DNA from: Natrinema gelatinilyticum
GTDB lineage: Archaea; Halobacteriota; Halobacteria; Halobacteriales; Natrialbaceae
Length of the DNA stretch: 64,000 bases
Direction: 5' to 3'
NCBI RefSeq assembly: GCF_024266705.1
Contig: NZ_CP100757.1
Location: 682,001-746,000 of the forward strand
Part shown: piece by piece, positions 1 through 9,397 of the stretch
Position numbering within the stretch: the first letter of the stretch is position 1
How the letters are laid out: the number at the start of each line of letters is the position of its first letter
Notes under the pieces: generated by a model
The model's database searches: none
Told to the model about the DNA's origin: nothing
Seen by the model: the letters and a program-made list of their open reading frames with translations, nothing else
Position numbers and translations under genes: made by a program

Positions 1-2
1 GC

Positions 3-209
3 GACGAGTTCGTCGCCGAACACGGCGATGATCCAATTCGGATCAACTACAAGAAAGTCGTCCCGATGCGCGAGATTTTCGAGTACGCCGAACCCGAAGA
101 GTTCGAGACGATGGTCGACATGCATAAGGCCGTCGGCGATGCCATGCGTGCCGGTGACTTCTGGGACTACCATCCGACAGGTAAGGATACCGATACGAAA
201 CACGCCTGA
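3..209 (+). CDS. C-terminal end of an unrecognised protein (5' end outside window)
   Basis: The frame is open from the left edge and ends at TGA 207-209, giving the last 68 residues. The product is acidic, with haloarchaeal composition and strong G/C third-position bias, so it is very likely coding. The visible part has a pair of short charged helices (around EIFEYAEPEEFETMVDMHKA) and a tail ending in DYHPTGKDTDTKHA. I do not recognise the family from this fragment. No membrane segment or metal motif is visible. A stop in all frames soon after shows it is the natural end of the gene. Confidence 0.55.
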   Translation, partial: DEFVAEHGDDPIRINYKKVVPMREIFEYAEPEEFETMVDMHKAVGDAMRAGDFWDYHPTGKDTDTKHA

Positions 210-752
210 GCGTCACACCGAGACGTCTGAGACGGCAGCATCAGTGAACTACTCCGCCCTACCGCGCTCGGGCCTCCCCGGCCCTCGCTTGTTGCGGACG
301 GAGCTTCCTGTTTCTGTGTCGGAACGTGCAGGAACAGATCCCACAGCGGTTCCAGACTCCGCAGGCGGCTTCCCTTTACGGGCGGTTCGGAGTGTCCCGC
401 TCCTACCGGTTGGACACTCGACCACAACCGACGATGCACGCTTGTTGTCGCGTTTGAACACCGCCGGAAGCGTGGTGAGCATCTTACTCTCACCTTCAAC
501 CGAAGGGATAATAAGGGTGCCGATTCACACGAAACCAAGACGTGCGGGCGTTGTATCCCCTCCCTGCTCGCTTCGCTCGCTGAGGAAGGGGGCTTAGCAC
601 CCTCAATACAGCTAAAGTAGCTCACACCGCCCGAGACGGTCGGTTCGCTCCCGACCGTCTGGAGGCACGCCTGGCGAAGGAATTTGACGATGGATACCGT
701 ACGACGAGCGCCACGGCGCTGAACTGCCGTGCACCTGTTGGAGGACACGACC
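210..752. other. Gene-poor stretch, possibly a transposase (TnpB-type) relic
   Basis: No convincing gene is present in these 540 bases. Between about 240 and 600 both strands have short open frames with atypical composition (for example a stretch on the minus strand reading LFLHVPTQKQEAPSATSE) and a direct-inverted stretch around 565-590 (gctcgcttcgctcgctgag). This look is common at the decayed 3' ends of haloarchaeal IS200/IS605-type elements, but I cannot match it to a specific element. The rest is the upstream region of the gene starting at 753. Confidence 0.2.
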
Positions 753-1058
753 ATGACAGCAATAGCCAGACTCGAGATCATCCCGGTTCGAGAGGAACAC
801 ATGTCGGACCAGATCGCCGCCGCGCTCGACGCGCTCGACGAGTTCGATATCACGTACGAACTGACGCCGATGGACACGGTCATCGAAGCTGACGACGTAA
901 GCGAAATCTTCCAGGCCGCGGCCGCCGCACACGACGTGATCGACGAAGAACGGGTCATCACGTCGCTGGAGATCGACGATCAGCCCGGTCGGGAACAGCA
1001 CACGTCGGATCGAGTGACTACGGTCGAACACCGGCTCGGTCGTTCAGCGAGCAGGTAA
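753..1058 (+). CDS. Thiamine-binding family protein (MTH1187/YkoF-like, DUF77)
   Basis: A 101-residue cytosolic protein of the MTH1187/YkoF-like ferredoxin-fold family. It shows the family's order of elements: an N-terminal strand ending IIPV, a helix, the strand-turn YELTPMDTVIEAD, a second helix, then RVITSLEIDD. The family forms tetramers; some members bind the thiamine pyrimidine moiety, though the physiological role in archaea is uncertain. I chose ATG 753 because the family begins almost directly with the first strand, whereas the upstream start at 729 would add eight residues. The C-terminal 20 residues after the family core are poorly conserved in character. The gene stands alone. Confidence 0.8.
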   Translation: MTAIARLEIIPVREEHMSDQIAAALDALDEFDITYELTPMDTVIEADDVSEIFQAAAAAHDVIDEERVITSLEIDDQPGREQHTSDRVTTVEHRLGRSASR

Positions 1059-1129
1059 CGACGAATCGCTCCGGAGGCGGCTGGGGAACTGGTACTGTCC
1101 GTTTTCTCGGTACCCGTCCGTTTTCTTGA

Positions 1130-1365
1130 TATCCGTTCCCGATCTACGTGAACTCGTTATTCGGCGCGCTGACCAGCCACCGTCGACCGGAATAGTGCCA
1201 CCGGTGACGGACGGTGCGTCATCCGAAGCGAGAGACGGCGGCTCCGGCAATTTCCTCGAGCCGTGCGACCCGTCCTGGTGGGGTCTCGTACTCGTTGAAC
1301 GGAGAGATGTGCTCGTCTTCGAGAGCCTCATTGGTCACGGCGTCTCGACGGCCTCGGTACCGATC
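1130..1365 (-). pseudogene. Decayed C-terminal fragment of a short-chain dehydrogenase/reductase
   Basis: On the minus strand three reading frames together spell the end of a classical SDR. One piece reads AVETP, the next TNEALEDEHISPFNEY then RVARLEEIAGAAV, and the last LASDDAPSVTGGTIPVDGGW, the usual SDR C-terminal signature. Two small deletions explain the frame changes: one base lost between VETP and TNEAL near 1345, and two bases lost before LASDDA near 1233. The N-terminal Rossmann part (TGxxxGIG) and the YxxxK catalytic motif are absent. This is a relic and not functional. Confidence 0.72.
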
Positions 1366-1475
1366 ACCCGTCCTCGTCGCTCGAGCTGGAGCACTGAAAC
1401 TGCCGACACGATCGCGTCTCGACCGACTGTGCGGGATCTGGCCGCCCTCGTCGCAGAACGCACAGACAGTTCGGG

Positions 1476-1985
1476 CTACTCTCGAGAAAACCGGAGTTCT
1501 TTCGCAGGGTCTTCGGCGACGACCCACCAGTTGACGTCCTTCTTCGGATGTCGCCGCTCGACGTGCTCGCGAAGTTGCTCGCCGGTATCGAAGTCCTTTC
1601 CACAGAGGTTACAGCGGTGGTGATGGTGTTGTGGCGACATAACGTGAGTACGACCTCCGTCCCAATGAATCCGTGGGGTCAGATGATGCCGGTTCGAAGG
1701 ACGCCGGGTGAGCGTTCGAGTAAGCCAGATGGCCAACCGATCGAACTGAAGGAATCGCGGATGATCGACGACGAGTTCGGAAACGATGGCGAACGGAATC
1801 GCGATCATGACGACGACGCCGATCACGTCCAGCGTTATCTCGGCGTCGGTCGCAACGACGACGGCGATGACGTCTTCCGACACGCCGAAGATGATGCCGA
1901 TAACGAAGAACTCGAGCAAGCGTTTCAACCGTTGAATGTGCATATTTCGTGCTACGATCTGTAGATAGGAGAGGGCTTCTCTCAC
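1476..1985 (-). CDS. Membrane-anchored protein with C-terminal C2H2 zinc finger
   Basis: A 169-residue reading frame. The N-terminal half has an amphipathic start then two hydrophobic segments (about residues 25-45 and 50-70), typical of small haloarchaeal membrane proteins with a two-helix hairpin. A basic linker follows, then a histidine run (QHHHHR) and a C2H2 zinc finger of form C-x2-C-x12-H-x4-H (CNLCGKDF...HVERRHP). An internal ATG at 1640 lies just before the finger, so the finger could also be made alone as a 54-residue protein; haloarchaea have many such mini zinc-finger proteins. I list the full frame because it is uninterrupted. Function unknown. Confidence 0.55.
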   Translation of the reverse strand: MREALSYLQIVARNMHIQRLKRLLEFFVIGIIFGVSEDVIAVVVATDAEITLDVIGVVVMIAIPFAIVSELVVDHPRFLQFDRLAIWLTRTLTRRPSNRHHLTPRIHWDGGRTHVMSPQHHHHRCNLCGKDFDTGEQLREHVERRHPKKDVNWWVVAEDPAKELRFSRE

Positions 1986-2395
1986 CGGCGATAGACAGGT
2001 CGCGGTGGGCCCAGGGGCTCGCTATCGGACCGGCGAACTGTTCGAACGAGACGTCGGTCGGTGAACCGTGATCGACGACGACCGGGAGCCCGACTCGGGA
2101 TGGCCGTACGTGTGCCAGCGTATCGTATCGAAATGATTGGAGTACAATAGCGGGCATAATTCCAGATAAGTATCCAACGGTATTTTACCCTAGCCAGTGG
2201 TCACCAGCGTACCGGTGGTGATCTGAGACGACGGATACAGGAAACGAGAGGAGGAACGCGAGCGACTGAATAGGCGCCGAATACCCCGATTGCCGAACGA
2301 GCGAATGGTCCGTGCGGACAGTCGATCGTCATCGTACGACGGGGCGTCGATTGCCATTACACGGCCTTCGAACACGAAAACACGAACGGAATACC
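1986..2395. other. Intergenic stretch, nothing recognised
   Basis: About 410 bases between the divergently oriented membrane/zinc-finger gene and the Gln-rich gene. Open frames here are short and overlap on both strands without a family match. AT-richer sequence around 2155-2200 (taagtatccaacggtatttta) may hold promoter elements, but no clear TATA box sits at the right distance from 2396. Confidence 0.3.
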
Positions 2396-2998
2396 ATGAG
2401 CCAAGACCAGCCACGACAGAGCCAGTATCAGCAGCGAGAGGAACCACAACAGTCCCGACAGTATCGGCAAGGACGACCGCAACAAACCGAGCAGTATCAG
2501 CAAAGACGACCGCAACAAACCGAGCAGTATCGACAAGGACGACCGCAACAAACCAGGAGTAGCAACCAACCACAACAACAGTTCGAACAGATGGGGGCTC
2601 AGCAGGCTTCCACTGGCCAGCAATTTACCCAATCGGTCCCCGAACAGATACTGGCGGCCGTCGAAACCCTCGACCGACTCGAGACCATCGCGGAGTTCGC
2701 GGATGGGCAGGCGATGCAGCAAGGGAATCTGCAGGTCGCTAACATCGCCGACGCACTGAAAGACATCGCACACATCCAGAAAGAACTCATCGTCGAGGAA
2801 AACCCACTCGCTCAGGAATTCAGTCAGTGTAGCCAGCAGGTTATCCAGAGCGGGGTGCAACAGCTCCAGCAGCACCAGCAACAGCCGGAGATTCGGGAAC
2901 TCGTCGAGACGGCCCAGCAGACGCTCGACACGGTGAGCAGCGGGCTCCAGACCCAACCGACGACCGGTCAGCAATCCGGTCGTCAGTGGAGTCGCTGA
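2396..2998 (+). CDS. Gln-rich protein with N-terminal 11-residue tandem repeats
   Basis: A 200-residue hydrophilic protein. Roughly residues 1-75 are low complexity: three exact-phase copies of an 11-residue unit QYRQGRPQQTE/R preceded by one degenerate copy. Residues 75-170 form a helical region rich in Gln, Leu and Glu (QILAAVETLDRLETI, ALKDIAHIQKELI), and the tail is again Gln/Ser/Thr-rich. No signal peptide or membrane helix is visible. I start at ATG 2396 because the upstream frame to 2312 has unlike, Arg/His-rich composition. The helical part resembles coat- or phasin-like helical bundles only in a general way. I do not recognise the family and assign no function. Confidence 0.7.
   Translation: MSQDQPRQSQYQQREEPQQSRQYRQGRPQQTEQYQQRRPQQTEQYRQGRPQQTRSSNQPQQQFEQMGAQQASTGQQFTQSVPEQILAAVETLDRLETIAEFADGQAMQQGNLQVANIADALKDIAHIQKELIVEENPLAQEFSQCSQQVIQSGVQQLQQHQQQPEIRELVETAQQTLDTVSSGLQTQPTTGQQSGRQWSR
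2459..2557 (+). repeat. Three 33-bp tandem repeats inside the Gln-rich gene
   Basis: Units at 2459-2491, 2492-2524 and 2525-2557 each begin cagtatc and contain gacgaccgcaacaaacc. They differ by only a few bases and keep the reading frame (11 codons each). A fourth, degenerate 36-base copy lies just upstream from 2423. Such near-identical DNA repeats can change copy number by slippage. Confidence 0.85.
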
Positions 2999-3025
2999 GG
3001 ACGGCGTAATCGCGAACCAGGCGCG

Positions 3026-3044
3026 AGGGCTGTTTTTTGAGCCG
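3026..3044 (+). terminator. Possible T-tract terminator after the Gln-rich gene
   Basis: About 30 bases past the stop codon, a run of six T (3033-3038) sits between short complementary ggct and agcc arms. Archaeal termination mostly needs only a U-rich tract, so this is a plausible weak terminator. Confidence 0.35.
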
Positions 3045-3298
3045 TGAACACCCGATACTCGAGTGACCGTCGGAATCCTGCATCGCGAATCGAGCCCGAC
3101 TGGAAGCCGTCTCGGGTCAGATGAGACGTGGCAGATATTGTCGTCGAAGTGTCGATTTACTGCCGTGTGTGGCGTCGGGTTCGCGAACTGCATCGGGGGG
3201 TCGAGTGCGCCGTAGGCGACTCGACGTTCCCCGGAACGCGCTCGTTCATCGGAACGTGACGAGCTATGTATTCGGACCCGGCCGACCGTTGCGTCGAG

Positions 3299-3305
3299 AT
3301 TTATA
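3299..3305 (+). promoter_or_regulatory. TATA box of the PEP synthase gene
   Basis: The sequence atttata lies 30-36 bases before the ATG at 3335, in an otherwise GC-rich stretch. A purine-rich gacagggagaac just before the ATG could act as a ribosome-binding site if transcription starts near 3325. Confidence 0.5.
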
Positions 3306-3334
3306 GGTGTGCCTGGTGAACGACAGGGAGAACG

Positions 3335-5629
3335 ATGGGGTCAGAAAACGAATCGCCGGAAGTCAAATTCGTGCGGTGGTTCGAGCACCTCGATGGCACC
3401 GACATCGCGTCAGTCGGCGGTAAGAGTGCGAACCTTGGCGTGTTGGCCGACCTCGATGTTCCCGTCCTTCCGGGGTTTTCGACGACGGCAGCCGCCTACG
3501 ATCACTTCCTCGAGGAGACGGACGTCCGTTCGGACCTCCACGACGCGCTCGAAGGGCTGGACCCGGAAGACATCTCGGACCTGCAAGACCGCGGGAAACG
3601 GATCAGACGACTCCTCGAAGAGGCACCGATGCCGTCAGAACTCGAGAATCGACTCGGCGAGGCGTATCGAGAACTTGCTGACCGGTTGAACGTTGCTGAC
3701 CCCGCCGTCGCGGTCCGAAGTTCCGCGACAGCAGAGGACCTACCGACGGCGTCGTTCGCAGGCCAACAGGAGACAGTCTTGAACGTCACCGGGGAGGCAG
3801 AGCTGATCGATGCGGTCAGAACCTGTTATGCATCGTTGTTTACCGACAGGGCTATCGCATACCGGGAGCGCCACGGCTTCGATCACTTCGACGTCAAACT
3901 GGCCTGTGCTGTCCAAAAGATGGGGCGATCAGATCTCGCATCATCGGGCGTCCTGTTCACGCTGGATCCGGATACGGGATTCGAGAACGTGACCGTGATC
4001 GAAGGGGCGTACGGACTCGGCGAACTGGTCGTCCAGGGGGAGGTCGATCCGGATCGGTACGTGGTTTTCAAGCCGACCGACGGTATCATCGAGAAAACAG
4101 TCGGCGAGAAAGCCACCCGAATGAGACACCGAGACGGAGGAACTGCCGTCGAGCAGGTGCCGGATGAAGAACGGCACCGGTACGCCCTTTCCGACGAACA
4201 GATACGGTCGCTTTCGTCGTACGCGACGCGGATCGAAGATCACTTCGACCGACCGATGGACGTCGAGTGGCTTCTGGACGGTGAACTGGATCAACTGTTC
4301 ATCGTGCAGGCTCGACCGGAAACTGTCCACGGTGTCTCAGACGAAACCGTCATTCGAACGTCTCGTCTCGAGGAGCGCGGAACCGAACTTCTCACCGGCG
4401 TATCGATCGGGAACGCAGTCGGCGTCGGTCGGGCGCGGATCCTCGACGATGTCCGAGAGATGGATCGGCTGGAGGAAGGCGACGTTCTCGTCACCGAAAT
4501 GACCGACCCCGACTGGGTTCCCGTTCTGAAACGAGCAAGTGCGATCATCACTGAGCGAGGCGGGAAAACGTCACACGCAGCGATCGTCTCGCGGGAACTC
4601 GGGGTACCCGCGATCGTCGGCACTGGCCGAGCGAGGAAAGTACTGCGCGACGGCGACGAAATCACGGTCGACTGTACCGGTGAAACGGGGCGAGTGTACG
4701 AAGGGGAACTCGAGTATACGGTCGACGAAGAGACGGTGAGCGACGTTCCCGACACCGACACCGACGTTCGCCTGATTCTCGGCGACCCTGACCGCGCGTT
4801 TTCGCTGGCAGCACTCCCGGTAGACGGTATCGGTCTCGCCCGCGAGGAGTTCATCGTGACCTCACAGGTCGGCGCCCACCCGCTCGAGTTAATCGCTCGG
4901 GACGACGCGGCCTCGTTCATCGACGCGCTGCGGACCGGGATCGCGAAGATAGCCGCGGCGTTCTATCCGAATCGGGTTATCGTTCGTCTGAGCGACTTTA
5001 AATCGGACGAATACCGTAACCTCGAGGGCGGCCGGAAGTACGAACCCGAAGAAGACAACCCGATGATCGGCTGGCGTGGAGCGGCACGATACTACGACGA
5101 CGACTTTCGAGACGCTTTTTTCCTCGAGTGCGAAGCGCTGCGACGCGTTCGCGAGGACGTCGGCCTCGATAACGTGACTGTGATGGTCCCGTTCTGTCGA
5201 ACGCCGGCCGAGGGTGAGCGAGTGCTCAAACTCATGGACGAGTTCGGGCTGTCCGGAGACGACCTCGACGTGTACGTGATGGCAGAACTCCCCTCGAACA
5301 TCGTCCTCGCTGATCGGTTCGCGGAGCTGTTCGACGGCTTCTCGATCGGCTCGAACGATCTCACGCAGTTGACGCTCGGTGTCGACAGGAATTCCGAAAA
5401 ACTCGCCGCGCTCTTCGACGAGAGCGACGACGCGGTCACGCGGTCGATCCGTTCGTTGATCGAGGAGGCCCACCGCCACGACCGTCCAGTCGGTATCTGC
5501 GGCGACGCCCCATCGACGATTTCCGGATACACCGAGTTCTTGCTCGACGCCGGTATCGATTCGATATCCGTGTCCCCCGATGTGGCCATCGAGACGATTT
5601 TGAGGGTGTCTGAGATCGAACGGGGATAA
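3335..5629 (+). CDS. ppsA: Phosphoenolpyruvate synthase (pyruvate, water dikinase)
   Basis: Converts pyruvate and ATP to PEP, AMP and phosphate, feeding gluconeogenesis from C3 and amino acids. The 764-residue protein has all three domains in order: the ATP-grasp-like nucleotide domain (about 15-340, starting with VGGKSANLG and containing AVRSSATAEDLPTASFAGQ), the swivelling phosphohistidine domain with GGKTSHAAIVSRELG (catalytic His414), and the C-terminal PEP/pyruvate TIM barrel (about 460-760) with NPMIGWRG, SIGSNDLTQLTLGVDR and the CGDAPS loop carrying the catalytic Cys. Length is close to the E. coli enzyme (792). It is alone in its transcription unit with its own TATA box. Confidence 0.95.
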   Translation: MGSENESPEVKFVRWFEHLDGTDIASVGGKSANLGVLADLDVPVLPGFSTTAAAYDHFLEETDVRSDLHDALEGLDPEDISDLQDRGKRIRRLLEEAPMPSELENRLGEAYRELADRLNVADPAVAVRSSATAEDLPTASFAGQQETVLNVTGEAELIDAVRTCYASLFTDRAIAYRERHGFDHFDVKLACAVQKMGRSDLASSGVLFTLDPDTGFENVTVIEGAYGLGELVVQGEVDPDRYVVFKPTDGIIEKTVGEKATRMRHRDGGTAVEQVPDEERHRYALSDEQIRSLSSYATRIEDHFDRPMDVEWLLDGELDQLFIVQARPETVHGVSDETVIRTSRLEERGTELLTGVSIGNAVGVGRARILDDVREMDRLEEGDVLVTEMTDPDWVPVLKRASAIITERGGKTSHAAIVSRELGVPAIVGTGRARKVLRDGDEITVDCTGETGRVYEGELEYTVDEETVSDVPDTDTDVRLILGDPDRAFSLAALPVDGIGLAREEFIVTSQVGAHPLELIARDDAASFIDALRTGIAKIAAAFYPNRVIVRLSDFKSDEYRNLEGGRKYEPEEDNPMIGWRGAARYYDDDFRDAFFLECEALRRVREDVGLDNVTVMVPFCRTPAEGERVLKLMDEFGLSGDDLDVYVMAELPSNIVLADRFAELFDGFSIGSNDLTQLTLGVDRNSEKLAALFDESDDAVTRSIRSLIEEAHRHDRPVGICGDAPSTISGYTEFLLDAGIDSISVSPDVAIETILRVSEIERG

Positions 5630-5765
5630 TAAAAAATAAGACGGTAGCTGGTATCAGTGGCACTACGAAGGGAGTTTATTGTCGAGCGCAAAGCGGGGGA
5701 ACCGGTCGTTCCGAGTACTCCGTGGCGGACGTCCTCATCGGGGCTCGAGACGGGCGTACTACCCG

Positions 5766-6029
5766 TTACGCTCTGTCGGGAGGAGGATCACCGACGGACA
5801 CAGTGCCGTCGCCCTGTACTGTAACGTCCCGTCCGTTGTAGTCGAACCGAACTGTGGTCGGCGATTTGGTTCGAAAGAGTCGGTCTAGTGCGGCCAGATC
5901 GATCGAGTAGTACAGGGGAGGCGATAGCTCGAGTGGATCGGTCTCCATCGCAGTCGCGATGGCGTCGATTACGTTCGCACTGATTGGTTCGTCCTCGTCC
6001 GGCAGCTCTCTCGGAATTTTGGTTGCCAC
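5766..6029 (-). CDS. HalOD1 output-domain protein
   Basis: An 87-residue cytosolic protein made almost wholly of the haloarchaeal HalOD1 output domain. It has the helix NVIDAIATAMETDPLELSPP, the LYYSIDLAALDRLF segment, and the terminal strand pair VRFDYNGRDVTVQGDGTVSV. In Halobacteria the domain occurs free or attached to response regulators and is thought to be a signalling output module of unknown target. It lies head-to-head, about 170 bases away, with the large sensor-regulator starting at 6197, which suggests but does not prove a link. Confidence 0.85.
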   Translation of the reverse strand: MATKIPRELPDEDEPISANVIDAIATAMETDPLELSPPLYYSIDLAALDRLFRTKSPTTVRFDYNGRDVTVQGDGTVSVGDPPPDRA

Positions 6030-6196
6030 GAGACGACTACGAGCGACGGAGATATCCGGCTACCTGCTATCAGTGTAGCGACGTCAGCGAAGGGAGGGTA
6101 CAGGTATAGCGCCGAATGGGACGCTCTCGGTAGTTGATCGTTTCGAGACGTACGACCGTGTATGTAAATACAGCTCGAGCGCTAGAGTCTACAACG

Positions 6197-9100
6197 ATGT
6201 CGTGGACTAGTTGGTGGAAAGTAAATCAGAACGCGAGCATCCAGTTGAGCTGGGTCGTTCTCGGAAGCGCGTTCGCAGCACACACCGGCATATTGACTGC
6301 CTTTTTCGGTTGGATTGGAACCGCAGGAAATCCCTCATCCGTCGCGAGCACTCACCTCCCGATTGTGTTGGCAATCGGCTTCGCAGGGCTCGTCAGAAGT
6401 GAGGACACGGGATCCGCGATCGCCCGGTTGACGAACGAAATTGAACGAGCGCGGTCGGGCACTGGCCGCGGGAACTTCACGACCGACCGGACCGACGAAA
6501 TCGGTGCGTTGTACGAAGCGGTCGACGGACTTGTGAGTGCGTTCGGCGACTGTGTGGCACCCTACGACGAAGACACCGAGCACACCGAGGACTGTCTGAA
6601 CTCCGAGTCAGGCATTCTCTACTCGTTCGACGAGGAGGGAAACCTCCTGCAGTGGACAGAAGGGCTCTCGAGCCTGTCGGGGTATTCGGAGGCGGACCTC
6701 AGCTCGATGACGGCGTTCGACTTCTTCGACGAGGCCGATCTGCCGTCCGTTGTCAATGCGGTCGAGAGAGCGCGCGAAACCGGACGGGCCAGCGTCGACG
6801 TCGAGGTCGTGACCCGGGACGACGAACACGTCCGCACTGCACTCACAGCGGTTAAAATCGGCACCACGGGCGAATACCAAATAGTGGCGGAACTCGACCG
6901 ACACGACGGCGATCGTGAGCGTCTCGAACGTGAACTACGCACCGAAAAGGAACACTTCCGCGTGGCGCTCGAGAACTCACCGCTGATCGCGTTTAGATTG
7001 GACACCGACCTCCGCTACACGTGGGTCTGCAATCCGCACCCGGATTTCCGACCCGAAGACGCGCTCGGGAAACGCGACGACGAGTTGTTACCGACCGAAC
7101 AAGCCGAGAAAATAATGGCCCCAAAACGTGCCGTGTTAGAGACGGGAAAGGGGATCCGCGAGGAAGTGTCGTACGAGCTACCAAGCGGGCGAGTCTCGTA
7201 CGAACTGACGGTCGAACCGCTGCGTGACGATTCCGGAACGATCGTAGGATTGACCTGCTCCTCGCTGGACATCACCGGACGAAAGGAGCGCGAACGTGAA
7301 CTCAAGCGGACGAGCGATCTCTTTCGGCGGACCCAACGCATCGCGGGGGTGGGCGGCTGGGAGCTCGATCTCGATACCGATCCCCCGTACGAGGTCACGA
7401 TGACGGACGAAGTGTACCGAATCCACGAGGTTCCAGTCGGAGAGCCGTTTGATCTGGAGAAGGGCATCGAGTTCTACCACCCCGACGATCGACCTCGAAT
7501 CCGCGCTGCGATCGAACGCGCTATTGAAACGGGTGAACGGTACGAACTCGAAGCACGGCTAATCACGGCCGAAGATAACGAGCGGTGGGTGACCGTGGCG
7601 GGCGAAGGGATCGAGCGGAACGGTGAGATCGTGTCGCTCCAGGGCACGTTCCAGGACGTGACCGAACAAAAAGAACGCGAGTTCGCGCTCAGTTCCCTTC
7701 ACGAGACCGCCCGCGAGTTACTCAACACCGAGACGGCGTCGGACGTCGCCGACGTGGTCGTCGGGACTACCGAGGACGTTCTCGACGTCGACGGCGTCGG
7801 CGTGTATTACCTCACCGATACGAACGAGTTCGAACCGATCGCGTCCACCGACGGGTTCGATGCCCGCTCCGAGGACCCGCCGACCGTCTCGGTGGGGGAT
7901 ACTGACTCCCCTATCTGGAACACGTTCGCCACGGAAACGCACACCGTGTTCGAGGACGACGGGACGTACGAACGCTCGCTGCCGTTCGACGAGGATGTCA
8001 CCGGCGGGTTACTCGTCCCAATCGGCGACTACGGCGTCTTCGTCGCGCTCGCACCACCATCGACGATCGACCACGAGACCCGGCGACTGGTGGAGACGAT
8101 CGCCGCGACGACCGAAGCCGCGTTCGACCGCCTCGAGAGTCAAAGGACCCTCCGGGAGCGAGACGCGGAACTCGAAGCGCGAAACCGTCGTCTCAAACGA
8201 CAGATCCAGATCACCGAGATCATTCGAAGCATCGATCAGTCGCTCATCGGCGCAACTACGCACGAGGAAATCGAGCTGTCGGTCTGTCAACAGCTCGTCG
8301 AAACTGACGATATCGGCTTCGCGTGGATCGGCAATCTGAACCCCACCGAGAGCACCCTTCAGCCACGCGCCTGGGCCGGCGGGAAAGAAGAGTATCTGGA
8401 CATCGCCCCGCTCGAAGCGGATCTGGCGTCACCTGAACCGTCGGTCATTACGGCGCGGACCGACCGATCGACAGTCGTTTCGAACATCCTCGACGATCTG
8501 AAAACAGAATCCTGGCGCAAGAGTGCTCTCGCGTACGGCTTCTCGTCTTGCCTCTACGTGCCGATCACGTTCGACGAATACTCCTACGGCGTCCTCTCCG
8601 TGTACGCCGACGAGCCGGGCGTTTTCGACCGACTCGAGCGAACGGTGTTCGAGGAGCTGGGTGAGGGCATCGCGAACTCGATAACGACCGTCAAGACCCG
8701 TCAGGCACTGCACGCGGATACGCTCCTCGAACTCACGCTCCGGTTCAACGACCCGGAGACGTTCCTCGCACGAGTCGCTCGCAAAACAGGCGACCAAATC
8801 GATTACGAGGGACTCACGACCCGTTCGGCCGACGAGACACGCCTGTTCTTTTCGACGAGTGGCGGGAATTCCGATTCCGTCAGCCAGGTCCTCGAGGACC
8901 TCGTTTCCGTCAGAAGTTACAAGCTCATCGATGAATCGAGCGGTCGATGTCTCTTCGAAGCGACGGTCGCGGGCGACCACATCGCATCAAGACTCGTCCG
9001 TCACGGCGCGAATCCACGGTCGATTCGCGCGACTCCGACCGGACTCGAAGTCGTCGTCGATGTGTCACCGACGATCAACGTCAGGGAGTTTGTCGGAATG

Positions 9101-9397
9101 CTGGACGAGCGATACTCGAGCGTCGAACTCGTCGCCCGGCGCGACGTCAGGCGGTCGATGCACACGAGAGAAGAACTGGTTGCATCCCTGTTCGAGGAGT
9201 TGACCGACAGGCAGCTCGAGGCGCTCGAGACCGCCTACTACGCCGGGTTCTTCGATTGGCCGCGGAAGAGTACGGGCGAGGACATCGCCGACATGCTCGG
9301 AGTCGCCCAACCGACCGTGAATCGCCACCTCCGGTTCGGACAGCAACGACTCCTCACGCAGTTGTTCGAACCCGACGAACACCCGGCCGTTCGATAA
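6197..9397 (+). CDS. Bat-type sensor-regulator: 2 TM, PAS, GAF, bacterio-opsin activator and HTH_10 domains
   Basis: A 1067-residue one-component regulator. Two hydrophobic segments (about 15-37 and 52-67) anchor it, then a charged linker (residues 70-130) leads into three PAS domains (about 135-250, 250-370 with the IVGLTCSSLDITGRKERE end, 370-500 ending FQDVTEQKERE). Two GAF-like domains (about 510-650 and 690-830), a Bat domain (830-1000) and a C-terminal HTH_10 DNA-binding domain (LTDRQLEALETAYYAGFFDW, then GVAQPTVNRHLR) follow. No histidine kinase domain is present. Bat-type proteins regulate transcription in response to light or oxygen; this one's signal is unknown. I start at ATG 6197 since the upstream ATG at 6134 adds 21 residues of unlike composition. 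Confidence 0.88.
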   Translation: MSWTSWWKVNQNASIQLSWVVLGSAFAAHTGILTAFFGWIGTAGNPSSVASTHLPIVLAIGFAGLVRSEDTGSAIARLTNEIERARSGTGRGNFTTDRTDEIGALYEAVDGLVSAFGDCVAPYDEDTEHTEDCLNSESGILYSFDEEGNLLQWTEGLSSLSGYSEADLSSMTAFDFFDEADLPSVVNAVERARETGRASVDVEVVTRDDEHVRTALTAVKIGTTGEYQIVAELDRHDGDRERLERELRTEKEHFRVALENSPLIAFRLDTDLRYTWVCNPHPDFRPEDALGKRDDELLPTEQAEKIMAPKRAVLETGKGIREEVSYELPSGRVSYELTVEPLRDDSGTIVGLTCSSLDITGRKERERELKRTSDLFRRTQRIAGVGGWELDLDTDPPYEVTMTDEVYRIHEVPVGEPFDLEKGIEFYHPDDRPRIRAAIERAIETGERYELEARLITAEDNERWVTVAGEGIERNGEIVSLQGTFQDVTEQKEREFALSSLHETARELLNTETASDVADVVVGTTEDVLDVDGVGVYYLTDTNEFEPIASTDGFDARSEDPPTVSVGDTDSPIWNTFATETHTVFEDDGTYERSLPFDEDVTGGLLVPIGDYGVFVALAPPSTIDHETRRLVETIAATTEAAFDRLESQRTLRERDAELEARNRRLKRQIQITEIIRSIDQSLIGATTHEEIELSVCQQLVETDDIGFAWIGNLNPTESTLQPRAWAGGKEEYLDIAPLEADLASPEPSVITARTDRSTVVSNILDDLKTESWRKSALAYGFSSCLYVPITFDEYSYGVLSVYADEPGVFDRLERTVFEELGEGIANSITTVKTRQALHADTLLELTLRFNDPETFLARVARKTGDQIDYEGLTTRSADETRLFFSTSGGNSDSVSQVLEDLVSVRSYKLIDESSGRCLFEATVAGDHIASRLVRHGANPRSIRATPTGLEVVVDVSPTINVREFVGMLDERYSSVELVARRDVRRSMHTREELVASLFEELTDRQLEALETAYYAGFFDWPRKSTGEDIADMLGVAQPTVNRHLRFGQQRLLTQLFEPDEHPAVR

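Noticed and set aside
167..961. 264-codon minus-strand ORF at the left end
   Set aside because: It covers the thiamine-binding-type gene in antisense and is Ser/Arg-rich without a family match.
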